Assembly: GCF_010730355.1 (NCBI RefSeq)
Contig: NZ_AP022576.1
Location: 6,076,001-6,140,000, forward strand
Length of the DNA stretch: 64,000 nucleotides
Reading direction: 5' to 3'
Origin: Mycobacterium florentinum
GTDB lineage: Bacteria; Actinomycetota; Actinomycetes; Mycobacteriales; Mycobacteriaceae
Notes under the pieces: generated by a model
The model's database searches: none
Told to the model about the DNA's origin: nothing
The model's input: the letters and a program-made list of their open reading frames with translations, nothing else
Shown here: positions 53,434 through 61,070 of the stretch, in pieces
Position numbering within the stretch: position 1 is the first letter of the stretch
Layout of the letters: each line of letters opens with the position of its first letter
Made by a program: the position numbers and the translations under genes

Positions 53434-54051
53434 ATGAGGGATTACGACGGAAAGACAGCCGCGGAACGGGTCGCCGAGCGTCGTGCCCGATTGGTCGACG
53501 CGGGCATCGAGCTGTTCGGCGAGCTCGGCTACGCAGGCACCTCCATCCGGGCGGTGCTGCGACAAGCGGAGCTGCGCGACCGTTATTTCGGCGAGAGTTT
53601 CGCCGATCTGGACGCGCTGCTGGCGGCCGTCTACGACCAACTCATCGACGAGGAAGTCAGTGCTTGCCGAGCCGCGGTCGACGCCACCACCGGGGCCTCG
53701 GAAGGCGCGCGGGCGATGATCGACACGATCAGCCGGGGGCTGGACGGCAACCCCGGCCACGCGCGCATCAAGCTTCGTGAGGTGTTTTCCGGTGGGCCGA
53801 TGGTTGCGCTCCAACGCCAGGAAGGACTTCGCAAGTTGGCCCAGCTCGTCGCCGACCTGCTGCCGGCGGTCGACGGCATCGACGATCGTCGGCGGCTGTT
53901 GCTCGGCGTCGGCGTGGTGGCCGCCGCCGACGCTTACTTACTCGCCTGGCTGGACGGTGAATTGGACGTCACCCGCGAAGACGTCGTCGACCTCGTGACG
54001 CAGGTGTTCGATTCGGTGGCGGCCGGCATGACGGTCAGCCCGTCGGGATAA
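53434..54051 (+). CDS. TetR-family transcriptional regulator
   Basis: 205 residues from ATG 53434 with AAGG 6 bases before. The helix-turn-helix is RRARLVDAGIELFGELGYAG and TSIRAVLRQAELRDRYFGES. The recognition helix reads AELRDRYF in place of the common LYYHF-type sequence, a variant seen in some actinobacterial TetRs. The C-terminal domain is Ala/Leu-rich. It is divergent from the GMC oxidoreductase, with a near-perfect palindrome plus a repeated half-site between them, which strongly suggests it controls that gene and its own. It converges on the acetyltransferase gene, with a hairpin in the 70-base gap. Confidence 0.9.
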   Translation: MRDYDGKTAAERVAERRARLVDAGIELFGELGYAGTSIRAVLRQAELRDRYFGESFADLDALLAAVYDQLIDEEVSACRAAVDATTGASEGARAMIDTISRGLDGNPGHARIKLREVFSGGPMVALQRQEGLRKLAQLVADLLPAVDGIDDRRRLLLGVGVVAAADAYLLAWLDGELDVTREDVVDLVTQVFDSVAAGMTVSPSG

Positions 54052-54065
54052 CCGTCAGATGCCCT

Positions 54066-54082
54066 CGCCCTGCAGCAGGGCG
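54066..54082. terminator. Short perfect hairpin between convergent genes
   Basis: CGCCCTGC-A-GCAGGGCG is a perfect inverted repeat (stem about 6 bp with a GCAGC loop). It lies between the stop of the TetR (54051) and the stop of the leftward acetyltransferase (54122). No T-run follows, as is common in mycobacteria. It is likely to work in both directions. Confidence 0.5.
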
Positions 54083-54121
54083 TGGGCTTTCAGCGCCGAC
54101 AGGGCCGGTTGCAAGCGCTCG

Positions 54122-54976
54122 TCAGTACCCGATCGACGCCAGGGAGGAACCGCGCGGTTCTTGGTAGTACCCCATCGCCATCAGGTTCAGCATGTAGACG
54201 ACGCGCAAGCCGTGATCGAAGCACCATCGCAAGAGCTCGGCGTTGCGCAACGGAACAAGAAATCCGTTCCAGGAGAACGCGTCTGCGTCGGCGATCAACG
54301 CCATCAGGTCTTCGTTGCTCACGGCAACAGAGTGGCCGGTGAACCCGACGTCGGTCGTGTACGCGGTGATTTGGCCGTCGCGTTCGACGACCTTCGCCGA
54401 TCCGTGCGCGATCGCGTCGCGCAGCTCGCCGTTTCGGTCATGGCCATGCACCTGTAGACAGAGCTTGTCGCAGTCGGCCAGATCCGCTTCGTGAGCTGCG
54501 CGCACGTCGTATCCGCTGATTTGCATCGACAGTGGCCTGCCCTGGATTGCGGCGAGGGGTTCACGGACTTGAAAGCCGAGCTTGGTGTAGAGGCTCATCG
54601 AACGGTTGTGATACGCGACCTGTACCAGTCGCACTCCCAACGCCTGCTGCTCGGTGCTTCGGTCCAGCACGGCCTGCATCAAGGCGCGACCGATGCGGCC
54701 GTCCTGGACATCGGTGGCCACGCTGACCGGGCCCACGCCGAATATCGCCGAACGTTCGTCGAGAAAGTTGCTACCGACTACCCGACCGTCGGATTCGGCT
54801 ACGACGCTGAAGTATCCGGGGTGCGGCTGCAATGCCGAGACGAGATCGTGAGCTTGCTGTACCGAGCGGAAGTCCGACGGAAAGTTGTGCCGGGCAGCGA
54901 TGGCATTGAAGGCCTGGTAGCAGATGCGCGCGCACTCGTTGGTGTCTGCCTGCGTCATGGTGCGTATGCGGGTCAT
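54122..54976 (-). CDS. Two-domain GNAT acetyltransferase
   Basis: 284 residues; ATG 54976 with AAAGGAACACCAG. The N-terminal GNAT domain shows MTQADTNECARICYQAFNAI, VVAESDGRVVGSNFLDERSA, TDVQDGRIGRALMQAVLDRS (acetyl-CoA loop) and LVQVAYHNRSMSLYTKLGFQ. The second half (from about 155, MQISGYDVRAAHEADLADCD) resembles a degenerate second GNAT fold, with DRNGELRDAI and VYMLNLMAMGYYQEP. Such tandem GNAT proteins are common in actinobacteria and their substrates are unknown. Neighbours do not suggest a pathway. Confidence 0.85.
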   Translation of the reverse strand: MTRIRTMTQADTNECARICYQAFNAIAARHNFPSDFRSVQQAHDLVSALQPHPGYFSVVAESDGRVVGSNFLDERSAIFGVGPVSVATDVQDGRIGRALMQAVLDRSTEQQALGVRLVQVAYHNRSMSLYTKLGFQVREPLAAIQGRPLSMQISGYDVRAAHEADLADCDKLCLQVHGHDRNGELRDAIAHGSAKVVERDGQITAYTTDVGFTGHSVAVSNEDLMALIADADAFSWNGFLVPLRNAELLRWCFDHGLRVVYMLNLMAMGYYQEPRGSSLASIGY

Positions 54977-55129
54977 CTGGTGTTCCTTTATCCGTCGCCT
55001 GCACTAACGACGTAGCCTACCGAGTTGACCGACAGCTAAACACCCTGCGGCTGAAAGGCTCACGCTTCCAGCAAAGAGTTCGTGCCTTTCAACCGTGTGA
55101 AAACCAAAGGGGGAGAGCCGAGTACGTGT

Positions 55130-55648
55130 CTAGCCGCCGATCACGAAACAGCGGCCACTGCTCGATGCGAGCAGGACCTCTTGAACCGCGGACTTATCGA
55201 TCGTCGGGAATTCGAAGCGATGGGTTTGTTGGCCGGCCTCGATGGCGGCATCTTGAGACTCGTTGGTGCCGTCTTTCTTTCGCACGATCGCCGTGACCTT
55301 GTCGGGCTTCGACAGGTTCTGCGGCTCGTGGAAATACCATATTTCGATTCCCGCTCCGGCTGAATTCGCTTGCCAGCCATCGGAGTAGTAGCACGCCGGA
55401 TTGCCCTCGGCGTCCGGCGGAGGCGGTGTACAGATCGACAATCCGACGCAATCGGGCGGCGCACTGCTCGTCCCCGCCGGCGCGACGGCCGTGGTCGGAG
55501 ACTTCGGAGCGACGGTGGTGCTGCTGATCGCCGCCGGCTGCGCTGAACTCGAGCCGGGAGCGTTGGGTCCGGACGCCTGATGCGAGCCGCACGCCGTGAC
55601 GGCAATCGCTAGCGTAATTGCTCCTGGGGCGAACAAGCTGCGAAGCAT
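55130..55648 (-). CDS. Secreted lipoprotein, unknown function
   Basis: 172 residues from ATG 55648 with AAGGG upstream; the longer frame to 55843 overlaps the DUF2505 gene and is not likely. The lipobox is IAVTACGSHQ (Cys at about residue 20). A Ser/Thr/Pro/Ala linker of about 45 residues follows, including a PPDCVGLSICTPPPPD cysteine pair, then a folded part (NPACYYSDGWQANSAGAGIE, VTAIVRKKDGTNESQDAAIE) with four cysteines in total before a terminal SGRCFVIGG. It probably sits on the cell surface. No family recognised. Confidence 0.75.
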   Translation of the reverse strand: MLRSLFAPGAITLAIAVTACGSHQASGPNAPGSSSAQPAAISSTTVAPKSPTTAVAPAGTSSAPPDCVGLSICTPPPPDAEGNPACYYSDGWQANSAGAGIEIWYFHEPQNLSKPDKVTAIVRKKDGTNESQDAAIEAGQQTHRFEFPTIDKSAVQEVLLASSSGRCFVIGG

Positions 55649-55748
55649 CTTCTTGGCCCTTCTATGAGCGAAGCAGCGGTCGTTGCTGACGAATACAGAG
55701 CTAACACCTCGACGCCCTCGCATGGCAAGAGGCCCGGCAGTGGACAAC

Positions 55749-56255
55749 CTAGGAGTGGTCGGCGATCCAGCTGGTGGTGAAGCGCTGCAGCGCGGGGATG
55801 CTCTCATCCAGGCCGGCGCCGAGGGTCTTCTCGAGCTTGCCACCGACCAGCGGGATCTTGACCTCCACTTTGCCGGCGAATCTCAGGTGTGTCCCGTTGC
55901 CGTTGGGTTCCAGCCGCGCATCGGCGCGGCTCCCTCCCACCCTGGGCGAGGCCGTGACGTTGACCTGCCCGAGAACATGACCGTCACCGGCCGGTTTCCA
56001 GGTCTCCTCGTGCACGAGTTTCAGCTCGCCGCGTGCGAATTTGGCAACCGGCCCGGGCAATAGCTGGCGACCGAGGTGCTGAGTCACCCGCACTGTCACC
56101 CTGCCGTCGGGATCGACGTTCAGTGAATCCAGGGTGGTGGTCGTGGTATCCCCGAGGGCGATGCGGGCCAGCCAATAGTCCTCGCGACTGAACGCCCAAT
56201 AAATCTGTTCAACGCTGGCGGGCGATTCGGTCGAGACATCGAATGAGCGCGGCAT
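55749..56255 (-). CDS. DUF2505 (SRPBCC-like) protein
   Basis: 168 residues. MPRSFDVSTESPASVEQIYW, AFSREDYWLARI and GRVTVRVTQHLGRQLLPGPV show the DUF2505 pattern. It is a START/Bet-v-1-like alpha/beta grip with a hydrophobic cavity, ending GAGLDESIPALQRFTTSWIA (long C-terminal helix). These mycobacterial proteins probably bind a lipid or other hydrophobic ligand; nothing more specific is known to me. It lies upstream of the lipoprotein gene on the same strand with 100 bases between, and the two may be transcribed together. Confidence 0.82.
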   Translation of the reverse strand: MPRSFDVSTESPASVEQIYWAFSREDYWLARIALGDTTTTTLDSLNVDPDGRVTVRVTQHLGRQLLPGPVAKFARGELKLVHEETWKPAGDGHVLGQVNVTASPRVGGSRADARLEPNGNGTHLRFAGKVEVKIPLVGGKLEKTLGAGLDESIPALQRFTTSWIADHS

Positions 56256-56339
56256 AGCAACCCATTCTTACCAAAGTCGCGACTCTCGTGTCGGTCTTGC
56301 TCGAATCGATTGAACGCCAGGGGAACTGGCGCGCGACGA

Positions 56340-57095
56340 TTACTGCTTGTCGACTTTGGCGACGATCTGTTTGGCGGCAGTGATGCCCGCGTCGCCCGGA
56401 CCCTTCCCGCACGCCTCGGCGTCAATCACGACGTTGTTGCGCACCGTCAGGGCCCGTTGACAGGTCTGGGACATCGACTCGCTGCCCTTGCTCAGACTCA
56501 CGCTCACGGTGGTGCTCACTATCCCGTTGGCGTTGGAAACCGGTCCCACTTTCCATTGAATTTGCGGGGCGTCCGCGTCGCTGCCGGGCACGGTTTCCTG
56601 GCGGTTCGCGCAGGAGGACCAGCGCTGCGACGACGTGTTGAAGAAGGTGCGCGCCTGGTCGGCGGACGGATACAACACCACGAATTGGGTGACGTCGGGG
56701 TTCGGATCATTCGAGTCCGGGGGTATGGGTGCAATGTCGCGCTCGCCGTGCACCGCGGTGTTGCCGCTGCCTGTGTAAATGGGTGCCAAGCCCTCGCCGG
56801 TGATGAAGAGGCACTCGGTGGGGAACTTGTAACTAGCGGGGAACACCTCGGCGCTCTTGTCCTCTTGCAGCGTGTCGAAAGTTTTGTCGGTCTTCGAACC
56901 CGTGACCCCGAGGACGCTGTCGACTTCGGCGGGAGTGAGCAAGAGGTTCGGCAGCGCGGCTTGCGCGAGGGGAGGCTTCGACGACGTCGTTGTCGTGGTC
57001 GAAGACGAAGCGGTGCCGCCCCCGTTGCCTCCGCCGCAGGCAGCGACCAGTATCCCGGTAGTGGCCACGGCGGCGGCGACTGCAAATTGACGCAT
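56340..57095 (-). CDS. PknH_C-like sensor-domain lipoprotein (copy 1)
   Basis: 251 residues, ATG 57095 with AGGAAAGGCATCAAGG. The lipobox is GILVAACGGG (Cys20). A Gly/Ser/Thr linker leads to the domain: LPNLLLTPAEVDSVLGVTG, ECLFITGEGLAPIYTGSG, QFVVLYPSADQARTFFNTSS, then SCANRQETVP and SQTCQRALTVRNNVVID with DAEACG. This is the extracellular sensor domain found on PknH and in lipoproteins LpqA/LpqQ; four cysteines are expected to form two disulfides. It would sit outside the membrane and bind an unknown ligand. The next gene upstream (57286) is its paralogue. Confidence 0.85.
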   Translation of the reverse strand: MRQFAVAAAVATTGILVAACGGGNGGGTASSSTTTTTSSKPPLAQAALPNLLLTPAEVDSVLGVTGSKTDKTFDTLQEDKSAEVFPASYKFPTECLFITGEGLAPIYTGSGNTAVHGERDIAPIPPDSNDPNPDVTQFVVLYPSADQARTFFNTSSQRWSSCANRQETVPGSDADAPQIQWKVGPVSNANGIVSTTVSVSLSKGSESMSQTCQRALTVRNNVVIDAEACGKGPGDAGITAAKQIVAKVDKQ

Positions 57096-57285
57096 CCTTG
57101 ATGCCTTTCCTGCTCGACTCGACAGGGCACCACGCGCCCGCGTGTCAGTTGTTGAGAGATTGTTTGCGGATGGAGCATACGACAGCAGCGCGGGTCTCGC
57201 GGTGTTTGCGGAATTAAGGACGCATCCAAGATCGCAACCGAGATCGCAGCGCGAACTACCAGATTCACGCGGACGGGCGCAACCT

Positions 57286-58041
57286 CTACTGTTTGTCGAC
57301 TTTGCCAGCGATCTGATTGGCGATGTCGACGCCCACGTCTCCGGGGATTGGGCGGCAGCCGTCGACGTCGATCGCGATGTTGTTGCGTGCGGTCAGCGCC
57401 CGCTGACAGCTCTTGTCGATCGTCTTGCCATCCTTGGTGAGGGTTATCGATACGGTCGTGCTCAGAACTCCGTTGGCACTCGACACCGGTCCCACCTTCC
57501 ACTGAAAGCCCGGCGATTTCGCGTTGTCGGGAACGGTGCCTTGGCGGTTGGCGCAGGCGGGCCAGCGTTCCGACGACCTGGTGAAGAAGGCGCTGGCCTG
57601 CTGGGCGGACGGATACATCACCACGTATTGGTTTGCGTCAGGGGTCGAACCATCTGAGTCGGGCGAGGGGACGCTGATTCTCTCGCCGTGAACCATGGTG
57701 CTCCCGCTGTTGGCGTATACCGGCGCGAGAGCAGGACCGGTGATGTACAGGCATTCCTGGGGAAAGGTATATCCCGCCGGCCCCAGGCCCGCGGTCGGGT
57801 CTTCTTGCAACGAGTCGGACACTTTGTCGGTCCTCGCGCCGGTAACACCCAGGACGCTGTCGACCTCGGCCTCGCTGAGCAACAGATCGGTGAGTGCGGC
57901 CGGCGGGAGCGCCTGCTTGGTGGCACTCGTCGAGGGCGTGAATGCGGATGGGGGGCCGGTGCCGCCCCCGTTGCTGTCGCATGCCGCAACCAGCATCGCA
58001 GCGGCGGCGAGTGCGGCGACGGCTGGTAGCTGACGCATCAT
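57286..58041 (-). CDS. PknH_C-like sensor-domain lipoprotein (copy 2)
   Basis: 251 residues, the same length as its neighbour and aligned with it along the whole length. Lipobox MLVAACDSNG (Cys21). The corresponding blocks are LTDLLLSEAEVDSVLGVTGA, ECLYITGPALAPVYANSG, QYVVMYPSAQQASAFFTRSS, ACANRQGTVPDNAK and DKSCQRALTARNNIAIDVDG. The two genes clearly arose by tandem duplication and have since diverged, mostly in the linker and loop segments. The start MM has AGGAAGGCACGCA upstream, nearly the same as for copy 1, so the regulatory region was duplicated as well. Confidence 0.85.
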   Translation of the reverse strand: MMRQLPAVAALAAAAMLVAACDSNGGGTGPPSAFTPSTSATKQALPPAALTDLLLSEAEVDSVLGVTGARTDKVSDSLQEDPTAGLGPAGYTFPQECLYITGPALAPVYANSGSTMVHGERISVPSPDSDGSTPDANQYVVMYPSAQQASAFFTRSSERWPACANRQGTVPDNAKSPGFQWKVGPVSSANGVLSTTVSITLTKDGKTIDKSCQRALTARNNIAIDVDGCRPIPGDVGVDIANQIAGKVDKQ

Positions 58042-58124
58042 TGCGTGCCTTCCTGTCGACTCGGGTGGAGCATACGACAGCGTTCGCCGGCCCTTTCGGT
58101 ACGAGCGAACTGACAGACTGTGGT

Positions 58125-58493
58125 GTGCCCGAAATCGGTTTCTCCTCGGTAGCCCCGATCGTTCCGGTTCGCGATCTCGACATCGCCCTGGATCGTTACC
58201 GCCGGCTGGGGTTCGATGCCCGCGGCTACGAAGGTCCCCAGCGCTACGGCTTTGTCGACCGCGGTTCGGTGTCGATGCACCTCAGCGAGTGGGCCGAGCA
58301 CGATCCGCTGCGTACCGCGGCCAGCGTGTACCTCTACGTCAGCGACGCCGACGCCGTCTACGCGGAATGGGCGGCGCTCGAGGACCTCGACGGCCGCTTG
58401 GTGGAACCGGTCGATACACCCTACGGCTTAAGGGAATTCGCCTACATCGATCCCGACGGGACGTTACACCGCATCGGTTCGCGGGGAAGTTGA
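58125..58493 (+). CDS. VOC-family (glyoxalase/bleomycin-resistance-like) protein
   Basis: 122 residues from GTG 58125. FSSVAPIVPVRDLDIALDRY, RRLGFDARGYEGPQRYGFVD and VSMHLSEWAEHDPLRTA give the first VOC module; ASVYLYVSDADAVYAEWAAL and GLREFAYIDPDGTLHRIGSR the second. The metal ligands are partly missing (APIVPV instead of the first His), as in non-catalytic antibiotic-binding members, so a binding role is possible. No ribosome binding site is visible. Its final 30 bases overlap the convergent DMT transporter gene. Confidence 0.78.
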   Translation: MPEIGFSSVAPIVPVRDLDIALDRYRRLGFDARGYEGPQRYGFVDRGSVSMHLSEWAEHDPLRTAASVYLYVSDADAVYAEWAALEDLDGRLVEPVDTPYGLREFAYIDPDGTLHRIGSRGS

Positions 58494-59375
58494 TCGCACC
58501 TCGGTCGACGCGTCGGTGGCCGGGGCTCCAGCGGCCTGGCTGTGTGCCAGCGCGACCGCCGCCGCGATCATCACCGCGACCGAAACACCGAGCGCGAGCA
58601 TGCCGACGTGGTTGGTGCTCAACGTCTCGCCCAGCACGGTGACGCCGAGCACCGAGCCGACGAGTGGCTCGGCGACCGTCACCGCGGGGAGCGACGCGGT
58701 CAGCGGGCCCGCCCGAAACGCCGACTGCTCCCAGGCCGTCGCGGCGATCCCCAGCACCGCCCACACGTAAAACTCGGGCGTTCGCAACAATTCCGGAATG
58801 CCGCGGCCGAGTTGGTCGACCACACCCTTCGTCAGCACCGAAAAAAGGCCCCACAGCACGCCCGACATGAGCCCCAGCAGCAATGCGCTGAGCCAACCCG
58901 AGGACAAGCGAGCGCCGATTACACACACGATCAGGGCTGGGCCCAGGATCAAGGCCACGATCGTCCATGTCTTGAATGACCCGCGGGGTGTGCCGGCCTG
59001 CGGGTTGCCGACGGTCACCACCACTGCCACGGCAGCAACGAGCAAGATTGCCCAAATGGCTTGCCAGCGTGATATTTTGCGGTGATTCGTGGTGCTGCTG
59101 ATGAGCAATGCGAACAGCAGCGAAGTCACCGACAGTGCCTGCACGAGAACCACCGAACCCAGGCCGAGCGCCGCAGCCTGCAGCCCGAACCCGGCGGCGG
59201 CCACGAGACTGCCCAGCCACCAGCGGCGATCGCGCAGCAGCCGATGGAACAGTGCTGGGGTGCTGACCGGTTTGTCGGTGACCTGCCGAGCGGATTGCTG
59301 TTCTAGGACATCTCCGATGCCGATCATCAGGGCGGCCGCCAACGCGAGCAGCACCGCGATCCCAGTCGCTCCCAT
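58464..59375 (-). CDS. DMT/EamA-type membrane transporter
   Basis: 303 residues from ATG 59375 with GGAG upstream; the open frame to 59498 overlaps the neighbouring gene. About ten hydrophobic helices: GIAVLLALAAALMIGIGDVL, WLGSLVAAAGFGLQAAALGL, LVQALSVTSLLFALLIS, WAILLVAAVAVVVTV, ALILGPALIVCVIG and so on, with the EamA-like repeat GPLTASLPAVTVAEPLVGSV and LGVTVLGETLSTNHVGML in the second half. It is probably an exporter of a small metabolite. The final residues (SQAAGAPATDASTEV) are hydrophilic. Runs just downstream of the DoxX-like gene, which overlaps or nearly touches it. Confidence 0.85.
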   Translation of the reverse strand: MGATGIAVLLALAAALMIGIGDVLEQQSARQVTDKPVSTPALFHRLLRDRRWWLGSLVAAAGFGLQAAALGLGSVVLVQALSVTSLLFALLISSTTNHRKISRWQAIWAILLVAAVAVVVTVGNPQAGTPRGSFKTWTIVALILGPALIVCVIGARLSSGWLSALLLGLMSGVLWGLFSVLTKGVVDQLGRGIPELLRTPEFYVWAVLGIAATAWEQSAFRAGPLTASLPAVTVAEPLVGSVLGVTVLGETLSTNHVGMLALGVSVAVMIAAAVALAHSQAAGAPATDASTEVRSTSPRTDAV

Positions 59376-59386
59376 CGAACGCTCCG

Positions 59387-59776
59387 TTAGCTGTTGCGCA
59401 TGATCTTCAACGCCGTGGTGATCATCGGAATCTGCAGCGGCAGCCGGGCGAAGGCGGCGATGCGCATCGGCCAGGGCTTGCTCCACCACAACCGGCACAT
59501 GTTGACGTTGGCCGGGAACACCCCGATGAACAGCAGGGCGGCGGCCAGCGCGGCGAACCGCCGAGTCTGTCGCGGTACCAGCAGGGCGCCGGTGGCTATC
59601 TCGGCGACGCCCGAGGCGTAGGTGTAAAAGCGCGGGGTGCCGGGTAGCTCGGCGGGCACGATTGTGTCGAACGGTGCGGGGGCCAGGAAGTGCACGGTGC
59701 CGATACCGATCAGCATTCCTGCGGTGCGGTATGCGGCGGTCTGGACCTCACGCTGGGCGACGGGGGTGGTGGTCAT
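59387..59776 (-). CDS. DoxX-like small membrane protein
   Basis: 129 residues from ATG 59776 (the open frame reaches 59824, overlapping the bicupin gene). Four hydrophobic segments: GMLIGIGTVHFLAPAPFDTI, GVAEIATGALLVP, FAALAAALLFIGVFPANVNM and FARLPLQIPMITTALKIMR. The PGTPRFYTYASGVAEIATGA portion is typical of the DoxX/DoxD-like group, some of whose members take part in thiosulfate-quinone or redox functions in mycobacteria. Role here unknown. It lies between the bicupin and the DMT transporter, all leftward, so these three probably form an operon. Confidence 0.82.
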   Translation of the reverse strand: MTTTPVAQREVQTAAYRTAGMLIGIGTVHFLAPAPFDTIVPAELPGTPRFYTYASGVAEIATGALLVPRQTRRFAALAAALLFIGVFPANVNMCRLWWSKPWPMRIAAFARLPLQIPMITTALKIMRNS

Positions 59777-59810
59777 GGACTCATTGTGCTCATGCCCGGC
59801 GAACAGCACT

Positions 59811-60869
59811 TCATCGCTCCCCAACGGCGTGGGCGTCCAGCGGGTTGATGCGGTTGACGATCAGCGGGTCGGCCTTCGTGAACGGGAAGTCGGGCAGGTC
59901 GTCGATGTGGGTGTCGAACGTCGCCGCGAGCACCTTGCGTGAGTAGGCGCTGATCGACGTCCGGTAGCCGATGTCGGCGGGCGTGGGCTGGTCGAAGAAG
60001 ATGCAGAAGTGCATCTCCGGAGCGTCGAATACCTCGATGTGGTGGGGATAGGCGCGGGGAATGAAATACACGTCGCCCTGGCGCAGGTACCAGGTGTCGA
60101 GCTCGCCGCCGGGATTCATGACCGTCATGCGGGCCGCGCCCTTGTTGACGTAGCCCATCTCCGCGGTGAGCGGGTGCCAGTGCGGCTCGCGCATCCCATC
60201 CTCGCGGATGCGCAACGAGTACATCGACAAGTCCTTGAGCGCGGGCCAGTACTGCACGCGTGCGGTTCTCGCCGACCCGACCGCGCTGGTGACGGGCGGC
60301 GTCATCGCGTCGACGGAGAACTTGTGCGGGTCGTCGAAGTAGGCGGTCGCCGGCACATCGGGGTCGCCGTCGCGGCGGGCCAAGGCGCGGTCGACCGTGC
60401 TGCGGCGCATCGCGGCGAAATCCGAGGCCGGCAGGTCATAGGTGTTGCCCAGCACGGCGTCGGTCATCGCTGCGAATGCGGCGCCCAGCCCGAAATCCTC
60501 GGGCCGTTCACTGCGGAACGTGATCACGAATTCGGCGGTGTCCGTGCCGATGTTCTCGATGTGGTGCAGCGAGCCGGAGTCGATGTGGAACATGTCGCCC
60601 GCGCGAACCACGAAGGAGGCGAACCGGCTACCGGTGTCGAGCACCGAGACCAAGGCGGTGCCCGAAACGCAGTAGGTCAACTCGTTGGCATTGGCGTGCC
60701 AGTGCGGGGTCCGCATGGCGCCGGGGTTGATCAGCAGCCGCTTGATCGATAGCCCCTTGAGGATGGGAAAGACGTCGGCGGTCAGGCGCCGGATCGAACC
60801 CAGGTCGGACTCTTCGACGATTTCACCTTCAGTTAACGATGCGGCGTGTTTACTTATCTGCGTTGACAT
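59811..60869 (-). CDS. Bicupin, oxalate-decarboxylase-like
   Basis: 352 residues, ATG 60869 with a strong GAGGAGATCGAA. Two cupin domains: the first has TPHWHANANELTYCVSG (His56, His58, Glu63) and GSLHHIENIG (His102/103), the second has EPHWHPLTAEMGYVNKG and YPHHIEVF, so each binds a metal ion, usually Mn in this family. Enzymes of this fold include oxalate decarboxylase, but family membership does not prove that substrate; no formate dehydrogenase is nearby. It is followed closely by the DoxX-like and DMT genes. About 130-180 bases upstream of its start lie two tandem palindromes (61003-61051) which look like operators. Confidence 0.88.
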   Translation of the reverse strand: MSTQISKHAASLTEGEIVEESDLGSIRRLTADVFPILKGLSIKRLLINPGAMRTPHWHANANELTYCVSGTALVSVLDTGSRFASFVVRAGDMFHIDSGSLHHIENIGTDTAEFVITFRSERPEDFGLGAAFAAMTDAVLGNTYDLPASDFAAMRRSTVDRALARRDGDPDVPATAYFDDPHKFSVDAMTPPVTSAVGSARTARVQYWPALKDLSMYSLRIREDGMREPHWHPLTAEMGYVNKGAARMTVMNPGGELDTWYLRQGDVYFIPRAYPHHIEVFDAPEMHFCIFFDQPTPADIGYRTSISAYSRKVLAATFDTHIDDLPDFPFTKADPLIVNRINPLDAHAVGER

Positions 60870-61002
60870 TTCGATCTCCTCGCCCGTCCCGGGTTTACTA
60901 CCCTTACGATCCCGCCTCCGGGTGCCGCATGTCCAACATCGCTTTTAGATGTGCTGATTACCGCCGGTTATCAAGCCGGCGCGGCCACGCGGCTGGTCGA
61001 GT

Positions 61003-61051
61003 GTGAAGTTAGTTTCACGTTGGGTCGCGAACGTGAAGCTAGTTTCACGTT
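61003..61051. promoter_or_regulatory. Two tandem palindromes GTGAAGYTAGTTTCACGTTGGG upstream of the bicupin operon
   Basis: GTGAA-N6-TTCAC occurs at 61003-61018, and a longer copy, AACGTGAA-N6-TTCACGTT, at 61030-61051. The two share GTGAAG(T/C)TAGTTTCACG and their centres are 30 bases (three helical turns) apart, so a protein could bind both on one face of the DNA. They lie between the start of the bicupin (60869, leftward) and the stop of the alcohol dehydrogenase (61071, leftward), in front of the bicupin/DoxX/DMT operon. The N8 spacing between GTGA and TCAC does not suit CRP. A TetR- or GntR-like operator is more likely. Confidence 0.6.
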
Positions 61052-61070
61052 GGGGCCAGAAGGAGAGACG

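Noticed and set aside
61030..61051. CRP (cAMP receptor) binding site
   Set aside because: Mycobacterial CRP sites need GTGA-N6-TCAC; here the spacer is 8 bases, so the symmetry centre does not fit.
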